This document shows positions 1-8,332 of a stretch of 37,159 nt of DNA, one piece after another. The number at the start of each line of letters is the position of its first letter. The stretch's first letter is position 1. A program made the position numbers and the translations under genes. The DNA comes from Sphingomonadales bacterium (GTDB lineage Bacteria; Pseudomonadota; Alphaproteobacteria; Rhodobacterales; Rhodobacteraceae). Location of the stretch: positions 1 through 37,159 of the forward strand of contig JACXUS010000006.1 of NCBI GenBank assembly GCA_014763785.1, in the 5' to 3' direction. The notes under the pieces were generated by a model. The model saw only the letters and a program-made list of their open reading frames with translations, was not told where the DNA came from and did not search any database.

Positions 1-492
1 GTGCTGGAGAGTGGCGTGACGGTGGGCGCGCTGGTGGCGGTCAATGCGCTCGGCTCCGCCACGGTGGGCGAGGGCGCGCAGTTCTGGGCCGCGCCCTGGG
101 AGATCGGCGACGAGTTCGGCGGGCTCGGGCCCGCGCCCATCTATCCCGCGACCGCAGAGCCGAAACCGATGAAACGCATGGGCGAGGCCACGACCATCGC
201 CGTTGTCGCGACCGATGCCGCGCTCACTCAGGCGCAGGCGCAACGCATGGCGATTGCCGCGCATGACGGGATGGCGCGCGCGCTAGTGCCGAGCCATACG
301 CCCTTGGACGGCGATCTCGTCTTTGCCGCGGCGACCGGCGCGCGCCCGTTGACCGACCCGCTGGCCGAGACCTTCGCGCTGGGCCATGCCGCGGCGAGCT
401 GCCTTGCCCGCGCCATCGCCCGCGCCATCTATTGCGCGAGCCCCCTGCCCGGCGATCTGCAACCGGCCTGGGCCAGCCGCTTCGGTGGCTGA
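1..492 (+). CDS. P1-family (S58, DmpA/NylC-like) peptidase, 3' part
   Basis: This is the C-terminal 163 residues of a protein cut by the window edge. The GTG at base 1 is simply an in-frame codon, not a demonstrated start. The stretch VGALVAVNALGSATVGEG, followed by a conserved FWAAPWE segment and an Ala-rich helical C-terminus ending ...ASRFGG, resembles P1/S58 peptidases. These are N-terminal-nucleophile enzymes that self-cleave into two chains and act as aminopeptidases or amide/oligomer hydrolases. If the assignment is right, the segment here would include part of the chain before the self-cleavage site and the small chain, but the exact nucleophile cannot be confirmed from this fragment. 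The stop lies 111 bases before the next start, in the same direction. The family call is from recognition of motifs; the substrate is unknown. Confidence 0.7.
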   Translation: MLESGVTVGALVAVNALGSATVGEGAQFWAAPWEIGDEFGGLGPAPIYPATAEPKPMKRMGEATTIAVVATDAALTQAQAQRMAIAAHDGMARALVPSHTPLDGDLVFAAATGARPLTDPLAETFALGHAAASCLARAIARAIYCASPLPGDLQPAWASRFGG

Positions 493-603
493 GCCCCGGC
501 ATTTTGGCAAATCGGGGGGCTGCGATGACCATTCGGGCGGATGGACAGGGGCGCGCGCGCGTGCTTCCTTGGCCCAATGCCCAGACCCTCGGGAGGATGC
601 CCC

Positions 604-2082
604 ATGCTCGACACGAAAACCGACCTCAAATCGCTTCTGAAAGACCCCAGCCTGCTGGAAACCCGCGCCTATGTGGCGGGCGAATGGATCCAGGCCGATG
701 ACGGCGCGACCTTTGACGTGATCAACCCCGCCCGCGGCGATGTGATCTGCTCGGTCCCCGATCTGGGCCGCGCCGAGACCGCCCGCGCCATCGAGGCCGC
801 CCGCGTCGCGATGAAGGACTGGGCCGCGCGCACCGGCAAGGAACGCGCGCAGGTCCTGCGCAAGTGGTTCGAGCAGATGATGGCGAACCAGGATGACCTC
901 GGCGCGATCCTGACCGCCGAGATGGGCAAACCCCTGCCCGAGGCCAAGGGCGAGATCGCCTATGGCGCGAGCTTCATCGAATGGTTCGGCGAAGAGGCGA
1001 AACGCATCTATGGCGAAACCATCCCCGGCCATATGCGCGACAAGCGCATCCAGGTGATCAAGCAGCCGATCGGCGTGGTGGGCTCGATCACGCCGTGGAA
1101 CTTCCCCAATGCGATGATCACCCGCAAATGCGGCCCGGCGCTGGCGGTGGGCTGCGGCTTTGTCGCGCGGCCCTCGGAGCTGACGCCGCTGTCGGCGCTG
1201 GCGCTGGCGGTGCTGGGCGAACGCGCGGGCCTGCCCAAGGGCATCTTCTCGGTCGTGACCTCGACCAAGGCCGCCGATATCGGCAAGGAATTCTGCGAAA
1301 ACCACACCGTGCGCAAGCTGACCTTCACCGGCTCGACCGAGGTCGGGCGCATCCTGATGCGGCAGGCGGCCGATCAGGTGATGAAATGCAGCATGGAGCT
1401 GGGCGGCAACGCGCCCTTCATCGTCTTTGACGACGCCGATCTGGATGCGGCGGTCGAGGGCGCGATGATGTCCAAGTTCCGCAACAACGGGCAGACCTGC
1501 GTCTGCGCGAACCGGATCTATGTGCAGGCCGGCGTCTATGACGCCTTCGCCGCTAAGCTCGCCGCGGCGGTCGCCAAGCTGAACATCGGCGACGGGCTCG
1601 AGGCCGGGACCACCACCGGCCCGCTGATCTCGGACAAGGCGGTCGCCAAGGTCGAGGACCACATCGCCGACGTGCTGGCGGGCGGCGGCCATGTCGTCAC
1701 CGGCGGCAAACGCCATGCGCTTGGCGGCACCTTCTTCGAGCCGACCGTTCTGACCGGCGTCACGCAAGAGATGAAAATCTCGACCGAGGAAACCTTCGGG
1801 CCCGTCGCGCCGCTCTTCAAGTTCGAGACCGAGGAAGAGGTGATCGAAAAGGCAAACGCCACGATCTTCGGTCTGGCGAGCTATTTCTATGCCCGCGATA
1901 TCGGCCGCATCACCCGCGTGCAGGAGGGGCTGGAATACGGCATCGTCGGCGTCAACACGGGGATCATCTCGACCGAGGTCGCGCCCTTTGGCGGGGTCAA
2001 GCAATCGGGCCTGGGGCGCGAGGGCAGCCACCACGGCACCGAAGACTATCTGGAGCTGAAATACATCTGCCTGTCGATCTGA
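604..2082 (+). CDS. gabD: NAD(P)-dependent succinate-semialdehyde dehydrogenase
   Basis: A 492-residue aldehyde dehydrogenase that should oxidise succinate semialdehyde to succinate, the last step of 4-aminobutyrate breakdown. The start at 604 is chosen because GGGAGG (591-596) lies 7 bases upstream; an earlier in-frame ATG at 541 has no such site. The catalytic Cys is C299 in NNGQTCVCANR and the general base is E265 in MELGGN. The second Cys (C301) gives the CVC arrangement known from GabD/SSADH proteins, where a reversible disulfide has been described. The cofactor-loop motif, usually KPxxxTP, reads RPSELTP here, so the usual Lys is Arg. A strong hairpin follows the stop. No gabT lies in the window, so the pathway role rests on family alone; a related semialdehyde substrate is possible. 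Confidence 0.88.
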   Translation: MLDTKTDLKSLLKDPSLLETRAYVAGEWIQADDGATFDVINPARGDVICSVPDLGRAETARAIEAARVAMKDWAARTGKERAQVLRKWFEQMMANQDDLGAILTAEMGKPLPEAKGEIAYGASFIEWFGEEAKRIYGETIPGHMRDKRIQVIKQPIGVVGSITPWNFPNAMITRKCGPALAVGCGFVARPSELTPLSALALAVLGERAGLPKGIFSVVTSTKAADIGKEFCENHTVRKLTFTGSTEVGRILMRQAADQVMKCSMELGGNAPFIVFDDADLDAAVEGAMMSKFRNNGQTCVCANRIYVQAGVYDAFAAKLAAAVAKLNIGDGLEAGTTTGPLISDKAVAKVEDHIADVLAGGGHVVTGGKRHALGGTFFEPTVLTGVTQEMKISTEETFGPVAPLFKFETEEEVIEKANATIFGLASYFYARDIGRITRVQEGLEYGIVGVNTGIISTEVAPFGGVKQSGLGREGSHHGTEDYLELKYICLSI

Positions 2083-2132
2083 CGCGACAGCCCGGCATCC
2101 GGTCCAGCGGGCCGGACCAGTTCCGAACCACT

Positions 2133-2162
2133 CGGCCGGGGCCCCTCCCCGGCCGTTTCATT
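2133..2162 (+). terminator. Intrinsic terminator after gabD
   Basis: A perfect 9-bp stem (CGGCCGGGG at 2133-2141, CCCCGGCCG at 2147-2155) with a 5-base loop is followed by TTTCATT, about 50 bases after the gabD stop. Confidence 0.75.
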
Positions 2163-2302
2163 AAGTTGATTTGTCAGGATTGCGGCTTTGGCCGCAGCCT
2201 TCGCATCTGATATGAATCAGAGCCGATCCGGAAGTTATCCCGCTATCTGTCCACAGATCTGTTTCACGCCCCGGGGGAGGGGCCGACATTTGGGGAAGTG
2301 CG

Positions 2303-2491
2303 ATGAATGACGACGGCAACGGCGTGCATGACGCGCCGCGGGAGGAGCAAGATCTGGTCGAGACGCCACCGCGCCCACGGCTCGAACTGAGCGAGGTGGT
2401 GATCGGTCTGCCCGGGGCAAGCCGGGTCTATGCGCGGCGCAAGCGCCAACATCTGACCAATATTCTGGGCTCGCTCGCCGCGCGCCCCTGA
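2303..2491 (+). CDS. Small hypothetical protein, 62 aa
   Basis: A 62-residue ORF in the gap between gabD and trcR. The N-terminal half is acidic (MNDDGNGVHDAPREEQD) and the C-terminal half basic (RVYARRKRQH), ending LGSLAARP. No family is recognised. In favour of reality: third codon positions are mostly G or C, as in neighbouring genes, a purine-rich GGGGAAG lies 7-8 bases upstream of the ATG, and no longer ORF covers the interval. Against: short GC-rich ORFs arise easily by chance here. Two small palindromes (2206-2221 and 2245-2258) lie just upstream. The ORF converges on trcR, with that gene's terminator between them. Confidence 0.4.
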   Translation: MNDDGNGVHDAPREEQDLVETPPRPRLELSEVVIGLPGASRVYARRKRQHLTNILGSLAARP

Positions 2492-2500
2492 CCCGCGCCA

Positions 2501-2532
2501 CAATGCAAAGGGCCGCCCCGAAGGACGGCCCT
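2501..2532 (-). terminator. Intrinsic terminator of trcR
   Basis: AGGGCCG (2509-2515) pairs with CGGCCCT (2526-2532). Read on the minus strand, the stem is followed by TTTGCATTG. It lies 23 bases past the trcR stop. Confidence 0.65.
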
Positions 2533-2554
2533 GCAACAGATGCGGCGGCGCCGA

Positions 2555-3331
2555 TCAGGCGTCGTCATCCTCGTCGTCGTCATCACCATGCGGCAGGTTG
2601 AAGAAGCTGTCCGCATCGGAGAAGTCCTTGGGATCGGCCTTGGAGAAGTCCTTGGGATCGGCCTTTTCCTCGTCGCCGCCGCCAAGGGTGAAATTCTCGA
2701 GCCCGGCAATCGAGGAGGGCAGCCGCGGCTCGGTGCCCATGCCCAGCGATTGCTCGGTCGAGACCAGCTTGCGCCGCTCGTCATCGCTCATCACGCCTTC
2801 GGCGGCACGTTTCTTCGCGGCCTTCTGCACTTCGCTGTCCAGTTCCGACTGACGACACAGGCCCAGCGCCACCGGGTCGATGGCGGTCATCGACTGGATG
2901 TTCCAATGGGTGCGCTCGCGGATCGAGGCGATCGTGGGCTTCGTCGTGCCGACAAGGCGGGCGATCTGCGCATCGGCCAGCTCGGGGTGGAATTTCACCA
3001 GCCACAGGATCGCGTTCGGGCGATCCTGACGCTTCGAGAGCGGCGTATAGCGCGGCCCGCGGCGCTTGTCCTCACCCACGGCGGCGGCGTTATACTTCAG
3101 GCGCAGCTTATAGCTGGCATCGGCCTCGCCCTTGTCGATTTCCTTCTGGTCGAGCTGGTTCGAGGCGATCGGATCGAAGCCCTTCACCCCCACGGCCACG
3201 TCGCCGTCGGCAATGCCCTGAACCTCCAGCTCGTGCATCCCGCAGAAATCGGCGATCTGCTTGAAGGTCAGCGTCGTATTGTCCACCAGCCACACGGCGG
3301 TCGCCTTGGCCATCAGGGGCTTGTTCGTCAT
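2555..3331 (-). CDS. trcR: DUF1013/TrcR family transcriptional regulator
   Basis: A 258-residue protein of the alphaproteobacteria-specific DUF1013 family, named TrcR for a cell-cycle-associated transcriptional regulator. The N-terminus (MAKATAVWLVDNTTLTFKQIADFCG) contains a helix-turn-helix-like segment, and a second one occurs around VKFHPELADAQIARLVGTTKPTI. The start at 3331 is preferred over 3340 because AAGGA (3340-3344) lies 8 bases before it and only 0-1 base from the other ATG. The C-terminus is a very acidic tail (HGDDDDEDDDA). Just before it, a perfect 24-bp tandem duplication (2618-2641 and 2642-2665) encodes two copies of ADPKDFS. The gene is divergent from the T2 RNase gene and monocistronic, with its own terminator. 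The family is certain; the precise target genes are unknown. Confidence 0.88.
   Translation of the reverse strand: MTNKPLMAKATAVWLVDNTTLTFKQIADFCGMHELEVQGIADGDVAVGVKGFDPIASNQLDQKEIDKGEADASYKLRLKYNAAAVGEDKRRGPRYTPLSKRQDRPNAILWLVKFHPELADAQIARLVGTTKPTIASIRERTHWNIQSMTAIDPVALGLCRQSELDSEVQKAAKKRAAEGVMSDDERRKLVSTEQSLGMGTEPRLPSSIAGLENFTLGGGDEEKADPKDFSKADPKDFSDADSFFNLPHGDDDDEDDDA
2618..2665 (-). repeat. Perfect 24-bp tandem duplication inside trcR
   Basis: Two identical adjacent 24-base units, 2618-2641 and 2642-2665, in frame with trcR. They encode KADPKDFS-type repeats in the acidic C-terminal tail. The identity at DNA level suggests a recent slippage event. Confidence 0.95.
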
Positions 3332-3465
3332 CGGAGCCATCCTTTACACATATCTCTCCCGGGCCGAGAAATCGGTTGCGGCCTGGGCTCCCCCCGGCCG
3401 CGGTCCATTTCTGGTGGGGAATTGGTCGTCTATATAGGCCCGAATGCCTGCGAGGGGAAGAGAAA

Positions 3466-4113
3466 ATGAGAGTTGTAGCGATTGCGGCCTTTGTGGCGCT
3501 GGCCCTGACGGCCGGTGCGGCGGCGCAGGCCGAGGGCGAGCGCGCGGGCGACTTCGATTACTATGTTCTGTCGCTTAGCTGGTCGCCCGGCTGGTGCGCG
3601 ACCGATGGCGCGGGCCGTGGCGCCAGCCAATGCGACCCGCGCATGGACGCGCATTTCGTGCTGCACGGGCTTTGGCCGCAATATGAAAAGGGCTATCCCA
3701 GCTATTGCCGCACCACCGCGCGCGACCCCTCGCGGGCGCAATCGGCGGCGATGGAGGATATCATGGGCTCGGATGGCGCAGCCTGGTATCAGTGGAAGAA
3801 ACACGGCCGCTGCGCCGGTCTTGCCGCCGCCGATTACTATGCCACCGCCAGCGCGGCCTATGGCGCGATCACCATTCCCGATGTGTTCAAACGGCTGAAC
3901 AAGGATGTGAAGCTGCCCGCCCGCGTGGTCGAAGAGGCGTTTCTCGAAGCCAATCCGGGCCTTGCGCGCGAGGAAATCACCATCACCTGCGCCGATGGCC
4001 GCATCCAAGAGGCGCGGATCTGCCTGACCAAGGATCTGACCCCGCGCAAATGCGGGCCCGATGTGATCCGCGACTGCACGATGAGCGATGCGCTGATGGA
4101 AAAGGTGCGCTGA
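3466..4113 (+). CDS. Ribonuclease T2 family protein, exported
   Basis: A 215-residue protein with a signal peptide (about residues 1-22, ending AAAQA), so probably periplasmic, like E. coli RNase I. The CAS I motif FVLHGLWPQ carries the catalytic His (H67). The CAS II region reads WYQWKKHGRCAG with catalytic His H113. Eight or more cysteines (for example C44, C56, C81, C116) fit the disulfide-rich fold. At the position four residues before H113, where T2 enzymes usually have the catalytic Glu (ExxKHG), this protein has Gln (Q109). The start at 3466 follows GAGGGGAAG at 3452-3460. It would cleave RNA to 2',3'-cyclic then 3' nucleotides, if active. It is divergent from trcR and convergent with the oxidoreductase gene. 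Confidence 0.87.
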   Translation: MRVVAIAAFVALALTAGAAAQAEGERAGDFDYYVLSLSWSPGWCATDGAGRGASQCDPRMDAHFVLHGLWPQYEKGYPSYCRTTARDPSRAQSAAMEDIMGSDGAAWYQWKKHGRCAGLAAADYYATASAAYGAITIPDVFKRLNKDVKLPARVVEEAFLEANPGLAREEITITCADGRIQEARICLTKDLTPRKCGPDVIRDCTMSDALMEKVR

Positions 4114-4122
4114 GGCGGCGGA

Positions 4123-5112
4123 TCAGCCCGCCACCTCGAGCACGATCTTGCCGATATGGGCGCTGGTTTCCATCCGCGCATGGGCCTCGGCCGCCCGGTC
4201 GAGGGGAAATGTCGAATCGTGAACGACCCGCAGCTTGCCCGCCGCAATCATCGGCCAGACCTGCGCGCGCAGCTCGGCGGCGATGGCGGCCTTGGCGACG
4301 TCGGATTGCGGGCGCAGCGTCGAGCCGGTCACCGTCAGGCGGCGCAGCATGACTTGCGCGAAGTTGATCTCGGCCTTGGGGCTTTCGAGGAAAGCGATGA
4401 ACACCAGCCGCCCGTCATCGGCCAAGGCCTTGAGATCGCGGGCGATATAGCTGCCTCCGACCATGTCGAGGATGAGGTTCGCCCCGCCCACGGCGCGCAG
4501 AACCTCGGTGAAATCCTCGGTGCGATAGTTGATCGCGGTGGCGCCGAGGCCCGCGCAGGCCGCGCATTTCTCGGGGCTGCCCGCGGTCGCCCAGACCCGC
4601 GCGCCGAGCGCGGTCGCGATCTGGATCGCGGTCGTGCCGATGCCCGACGAGCCGCCATGGACCAGAAACCGCTCGCCCGCCTTGAGCCCGCCGCGCATCA
4701 CCACATTGGACCAGACCGTGAAACAGGTCTCGGGCAGGCAGGCCGCATCGCGCAGGCTGACGCCCGCGGGCACCGGCAGCGCATGGGCCGCGGGGCAGGT
4801 CGCATATTGCGCGTAACCGCCGCCGGGCAAAAGCGCGCAGACCGGATCGCCGACCGCCCAGCCCGCCACATCCGGCCCCAGCGCCGCGACATGGCCCGAA
4901 CATTCCAGCCCCGGCAGGTCGGAGGCCCCGGGCGGCGCCTTGTAGGCGCCCGCGCGTTGCAGCGCATCGGGGCGGTTCACCCCCGCATAGGCCACCTCGA
5001 TCAGGATCTCGCCCGGGCCCGGCACCGGCACCGGTCGGGTGACCGGGGTCAGCACCTCGGGGCCGCCCGGCTGGGCAATCTCGATCGCGCGCATCATCAA
5101 GGGCAGGCTCAT
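4123..5112 (-). CDS. NAD(P)H-quinone oxidoreductase, PIG3/QOR-like zinc-free MDR
   Basis: A 329-residue medium-chain dehydrogenase/reductase of the quinone oxidoreductase type. It has the N-terminal GroES-like domain (VPGPGEILIEVAYAGVNRPD) and a Rossmann domain with HGGSSGIGTTAIQIA for NADPH binding. The ALLPGGGYAQY and FTVWSNV segments are typical of the PIG3 subgroup, which lacks the catalytic zinc ligands. The ATG at 5112 overlaps the TGA of the upstream COQ9 gene as ATGA, indicating translational coupling. This start also matches the usual MxxPxxMRAIEI beginning; longer in-frame readings run into the COQ9 gene. Cytoplasmic, and likely a quinone or enal reductase. The exact substrate is unknown. 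Confidence 0.85.
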   Translation of the reverse strand: MSLPLMMRAIEIAQPGGPEVLTPVTRPVPVPGPGEILIEVAYAGVNRPDALQRAGAYKAPPGASDLPGLECSGHVAALGPDVAGWAVGDPVCALLPGGGYAQYATCPAAHALPVPAGVSLRDAACLPETCFTVWSNVVMRGGLKAGERFLVHGGSSGIGTTAIQIATALGARVWATAGSPEKCAACAGLGATAINYRTEDFTEVLRAVGGANLILDMVGGSYIARDLKALADDGRLVFIAFLESPKAEINFAQVMLRRLTVTGSTLRPQSDVAKAAIAAELRAQVWPMIAAGKLRVVHDSTFPLDRAAEAHARMETSAHIGKIVLEVAG

Positions 5113-5783
5113 TGCGACGCCCCCCCGCTGCGGCCCGGCATCGGCGCCGGTTCGGGCGCGCGGATGCCGGAGAGAAGCGATTTCACGAAGGGCACCTTCA
5201 TCACGCCCCCCTTGATTTTCTCGAACTGCATCACATCGCCGATACGGGCCTCGAGGAAGGCCCAGCTTGCGGCGTGCCCCTCGCTCTCGTCGCCCATCCA
5301 ATAGAGCACCACCGCGGAATAGACCCCCGCCAGCGTCATCCGCTTGGAGTAATAATTATAGTCGCGACTGGTGTCGCCCAAGGCCAACCAGATCGCATCC
5401 GCCGTGCCCCAGATCAGCCCCGCCCCGGTCGCGGCATTCTGCGGCAGCGCAAAGACCGCGGCGCCGCGGCGCACCAGCTCGGGGTCGACCGCCTCAAGGC
5501 GCAGCCGCACCGCCCGCGCCACGCGGTCACGGAATTTCAGCCCCGACAGGTCCTCGGCCGCCAGCGCCGCCACCATCGCCCGGTCGCCCGCGCGGTGATA
5601 TTCGACCGCCAGATCGAGCGCGCCGCGCGGGCAGACGACCTTGGCAAGCCCGGGATCGACGCCCAGATCGGCCACCGCCGCGGCAAAGGCCGGCGCCGAC
5701 CAGCCATCGAAGGGCACATGCGGCAGCACCGCCGCCATGAGCTCGGCGCGCAGCCGATCCACGTCCAGATGGTCATTTTTCAT
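5109..5783 (-). CDS. COQ9 family ubiquinone biosynthesis protein
   Basis: A 224-residue COQ9-family protein. The conserved C-terminal block DTSRDYNYYSKRMTLAGVY followed by SAVVLYWMGD is diagnostic. COQ9 is a TetR-fold-derived lipid-binding protein that assists the C6/C7 hydroxylation steps of ubiquinone synthesis at the membrane. The start at 5783 is set by GGGAAGGGA (complement of 5791-5799) seven bases upstream; an in-frame ATG 21 bases earlier has no ribosome binding site. It is the first gene of a two-gene unit with the oxidoreductase and is divergent from rpsU, an arrangement seen repeatedly in alphaproteobacteria. Confidence 0.88.
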   Translation of the reverse strand: MKNDHLDVDRLRAELMAAVLPHVPFDGWSAPAFAAAVADLGVDPGLAKVVCPRGALDLAVEYHRAGDRAMVAALAAEDLSGLKFRDRVARAVRLRLEAVDPELVRRGAAVFALPQNAATGAGLIWGTADAIWLALGDTSRDYNYYSKRMTLAGVYSAVVLYWMGDESEGHAASWAFLEARIGDVMQFEKIKGGVMKVPFVKSLLSGIRAPEPAPMPGRSGGASQ

Positions 5784-5807
5784 GGTGTTTTCCCTTCCCG
5801 GCACAGG

Positions 5808-5836
5808 TAGACAAGCGGGGGCTTCCCTGCTATATG
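5808..5836 (+). promoter_or_regulatory. Candidate rpsU promoter
   Basis: TAGACA at 5808-5813 and TATATG at 5831-5836, separated by 17 bases, make a plausible housekeeping promoter in the COQ9-rpsU gap, giving a leader of roughly 45 nt. This is consensus matching only. Confidence 0.45.
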
Positions 5837-5870
5837 GCCGCTTCCTGCAATCGCATGCAACTCTAACTTA

Positions 5871-5888
5871 GGAAGGTGGTGACACCAC
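5871..5888 (+). promoter_or_regulatory. rpsU ribosome binding site with start-proximal hairpin
   Basis: GGAAGGTGGTGA (5871-5882) is an extended Shine-Dalgarno-like sequence. GTGGT (5876-5880) can pair with ACCAC (5884-5888) directly before the ATG, so the ribosome binding site sits in its own small hairpin. bS21 is the protein at the anti-SD end of 16S rRNA, so autoregulation here is conceivable. Confidence 0.5.
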
Positions 5889-6095
5889 ATGCAGGTCAGC
5901 GTTCGCGACAACAACGTCGAACAGGCGCTTCGTGCTCTGAAGAAAAAACTTCAGCGCGAGGGGGTTTTCCGTGAAATGAAGCTCAAGCAGCATTTCGAAA
6001 AGCCTTCGGTCAAGAAAGCGCGCGAGAAAGCTGAAGCCGTTCGCCGTGCCCGTAAACTGGCGCGGAAGAAAGCTCAGCGCGAAGGCGCTCTCTAA
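5889..6095 (+). CDS. rpsU: 30S ribosomal protein bS21
   Basis: A 68-residue, highly basic protein matching bS21 throughout: [20 protein letters not shown] at the start, then [19 protein letters not shown], then a Lys/Arg-rich tail. bS21 binds the 30S platform near the 3' end of 16S rRNA and supports initiation. The gene has its own leader and a strong terminator 40 bases downstream, so it is monocistronic. The length is normal for alphaproteobacterial bS21. Confidence 0.97.
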   Translation: MQVSVRDNNVEQALRALKKKLQREGVFREMKLKQHFEKPSVKKAREKAEAVRRARKLARKKAQREGAL

Positions 6096-6135
6096 GAGGC
6101 GTTTGAAAACGCTGGCGGGTTCGCCCGCACCGATC

Positions 6136-6167
6136 AACCCCCGTGGCCCGGCCATCGGGGGTTTTTT
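6136..6167 (+). terminator. Intrinsic terminator of rpsU
   Basis: AACCCCCG (6136-6143) pairs with CGGGGGTT (6156-6163), and the run TTTTTT spans 6162-6167. A classic rho-independent terminator. Confidence 0.9.
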
Positions 6168-6270
6168 GGTGTCTGGACGCCAAAACGACATCGCTATCCA
6201 CTTAGCGTCAGGACGCCTCCTCGCGGCGGAGCGCCGGCGCCCCCTGACGCGCGGCGCGGCGCCGCGCCCG

Positions 6271-7977
6271 TCAGCCCGCCTTGCGCCAGACGGGTTGCGC
6301 CTCGAGGTCTGTCTGAAAGATGCCCATCGCGGCGCGCAGCTCGTTGGACATTTCTGCCAGCGCCCGGTTCGCCGCCGTGGTCTCCTCGAACATTGCCACA
6401 TTCTGCTGGGTCACAGAGTCGAGTTGCTCGACAGAGCCGTTGATCTCTCCAAGCGCGCGGGATTGCTCTTCTGCCGAACGAGAGATTTCCGCCACGCGTC
6501 CCGCGATCTCCTCGACCGACTCGACGATGCGCGCCAGAGCCTGCACCGTCCTGTTCACCAGCTCGACGCCGGTCTTCACCTGCTGCTCAGAGCTCGCGAT
6601 CAGGGTGCTGATCTCTCGCGCCGACGCCGAGGAGCGTTGCGCGAGATCGCGCACCTCGGAGGCGACCACCGCGAAGCCGCGCCCCGCCTCGCCAGCGCGC
6701 GCCGCCTCAACCCCCGCATTGAGCGCCAGAAGGTTGGTCTGGAAGGCGATATCATCGATCACGCTGGTGATCCGGGCGATCTGGCTGGAGCTTTGTTCGA
6801 TCGCGCCGATCGCCTCGAGCGATTCTCCAACCACCGAACTGCTTTCGCGGGCGACCTGCTCGGCCCGCGATGCCGCGGCGGCCGCTGCGGCGGTCACAAC
6901 CAAGGCCGAGCGCACCGAACTCGTGAGTTCACTGATCGCTGCAGCCGTGGTCGCAAGGGCGTGGGCCTGACGCTCGGTACGCAGCGAGAGGCTTTCGGCG
7001 GCAGAGTTGATTTCTCCGATCTGACCCGAGATGTCGACCGAGCAGCCAATGGCTGCGGTCACCGCTTGTGCAAGCTGGCCAACCGCCGCATTGAAATCGC
7101 GCGCGATTTCATCATATTCTGGATTGTCGGAATGGTTCAGATGGACGGAGAGGTCGCCTTGGGCGAGCTGTGCGAGTGCCGTCTGGAGTCCCTTGACCAC
7201 CGCCTCCTGCCGGGCGGCATTTTCGGCCCGCTCGGCAGCCAGAACGCGCTCGGCCTCGAGCGCCGCTTCACCCGCCTGACTTGCGAGTTGTGCCGCTGTT
7301 TCAGCCTCCTGACGCATCTTAAGCGCCTCTGCCGCGGCCTGATCGGCAATCTCCCGCTGCGCACGCGCTTCCTGCGCCACCTCCTCCGCGCGCTGCAATG
7401 CGGCCTCGGACTGGGCGCTTGCCGCCATCACCTGAGCAAGCTGGTTCTGAATTTCCTGGCGCATCTTCAATCGGTTGCGCACCGCATAGATCAGAGCAGC
7501 CGTCTCGAGAGCCACGACAGCGCCATGCAGCAGCGTGCGCTGCACATTCAGGCCGAGCTCGAGGCTGGGATAGATCAGCGACGGCATGACCAAGGTCAGG
7601 CTGAGGTGATGCACGACGATCGTCGCCGCGGCGAACAGAAGCGCGCGCTGATCGGCCAGCACGACAAGCGCCGCCATCAGGGCAAAAAACACCATGTGAC
7701 TGTCGATCTGCCACGGATGGCCCGAAAAGGCCGCGGTCAGCGCGATCGCCTGCCCCACCAACCCCTGCGCGATCAGCGCGCGCCCGCTCGGCGTGTCGCC
7801 GATGCGTAGTCCCAGAACGGCAAGGCCGGTGAATCCTAGCGACAGCACCGCCGAGATGACCGGCGCCGTCCCGACGATCACACCCACGCCGAGGACCGGC
7901 AAGAAGCAGAGCCCGCAGGCCGCTACCAGCCAGATCAATATCCGTTGCTGCTCGTTCCGAACAGGCATGTCCCGCAT
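6271..7977 (-). CDS. Methyl-accepting chemotaxis protein, membrane-bound
   Basis: A 568-residue chemoreceptor. About the first 170 residues form several membrane helices joined by short loops, with a His-containing segment near [15 protein letters not shown] and no large periplasmic sensor domain. A long Ala/Glu/Gln coiled coil follows (about 180-270), then a HAMP-like segment around [20 protein letters not shown]. The signalling hairpin tip is [20 protein letters not shown] followed by [20 protein letters not shown]. No CheR-tethering pentapeptide is seen at the C-terminus. The start at 7977 has AAGGA four bases upstream; an ATG at 7968 is an alternative. It probably senses membrane- or redox-linked signals, which is inference. 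It is co-directional with the small gene upstream. Confidence 0.88.
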   Translation of the reverse strand: MRDMPVRNEQQRILIWLVAACGLCFLPVLGVGVIVGTAPVISAVLSLGFTGLAVLGLRIGDTPSGRALIAQGLVGQAIALTAAFSGHPWQIDSHMVFFALMAALVVLADQRALLFAAATIVVHHLSLTLVMPSLIYPSLELGLNVQRTLLHGAVVALETAALIYAVRNRLKMRQEIQNQLAQVMAASAQSEAALQRAEEVAQEARAQREIADQAAAEALKMRQEAETAAQLASQAGEAALEAERVLAAERAENAARQEAVVKGLQTALAQLAQGDLSVHLNHSDNPEYDEIARDFNAAVGQLAQAVTAAIGCSVDISGQIGEINSAAESLSLRTERQAHALATTAAAISELTSSVRSALVVTAAAAAAASRAEQVARESSSVVGESLEAIGAIEQSSSQIARITSVIDDIAFQTNLLALNAGVEAARAGEAGRGFAVVASEVRDLAQRSSASAREISTLIASSEQQVKTGVELVNRTVQALARIVESVEEIAGRVAEISRSAEEQSRALGEINGSVEQLDSVTQQNVAMFEETTAANRALAEMSNELRAAMGIFQTDLEAQPVWRKAG

Positions 7978-8005
7978 CTTTTCCTTCGATTCGTGCGCCG
8001 CAGCG

Positions 8006-8332
8006 TCACTGTGTCCCCGGCGCTGCACGGTTCGCCCCACACAGCCAATCCAACGCATCCGGTCCCGTCACGAGCCAAGCCCCTGCGGCGCGAAACCGCT
8101 GCGGGACATCGGCGCCCTCCGCATCGGCCAAAATGCCGATCGGCGCCTCGCCGATGCCGACGGGCCAGGCGCCAGCCTCTTCCAGCACCTGCGTCAAGGA
8201 CCGCCACGGCGGCGCCACGACCAGCCAGGGCCCCCGGTCGGGTGGGCGCTGTGCCTCCACTGCGGCAAGCGGCCCGGCCAACACGGCGACCCCCAAGGCA
8301 AGCCATTCGGGTCTTCTCCTGAACCAAGTCAT
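8006..8332 (-). CDS. Small hypothetical protein with N-terminal membrane anchor
   Basis: A 108-residue protein with a short basic N-terminus ([10 protein letters not shown]) and a hydrophobic segment ([17 protein letters not shown]) that reads as a signal anchor or signal peptide. A compact domain with [22 protein letters not shown] and [14 protein letters not shown] follows. Small proteins of this layout occur in Rhodobacterales, but no function is known to me. The ATG at 8332 gives the best signal sequence; a GTG at 8347 would add five residues. No strong ribosome binding site is visible. It ends 28 bases before the chemoreceptor start, so the two may be co-transcribed, and it is divergent from trkH. 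Confidence 0.6.
   Translation of the reverse strand: MTWFRRRPEWLALGVAVLAGPLAAVEAQRPPDRGPWLVVAPPWRSLTQVLEEAGAWPVGIGEAPIGILADAEGADVPQRFRAAGAWLVTGPDALDWLCGANRAAPGTQ

Noticed and set aside
283-2034. Long minus-strand open frame opposite gabD (583 codons)
   Set aside because: It is antisense to a clear aldehyde dehydrogenase. The translation is rich in Arg, His, Asp and Gln without motifs, the usual shadow of a high-GC gene.
2235-2258. DnaA boxes (TTATCC and TCCACA fragments)
   Set aside because: The two halves are separate and neither is a full TTATCCACA; there is no cluster and no origin gene nearby.
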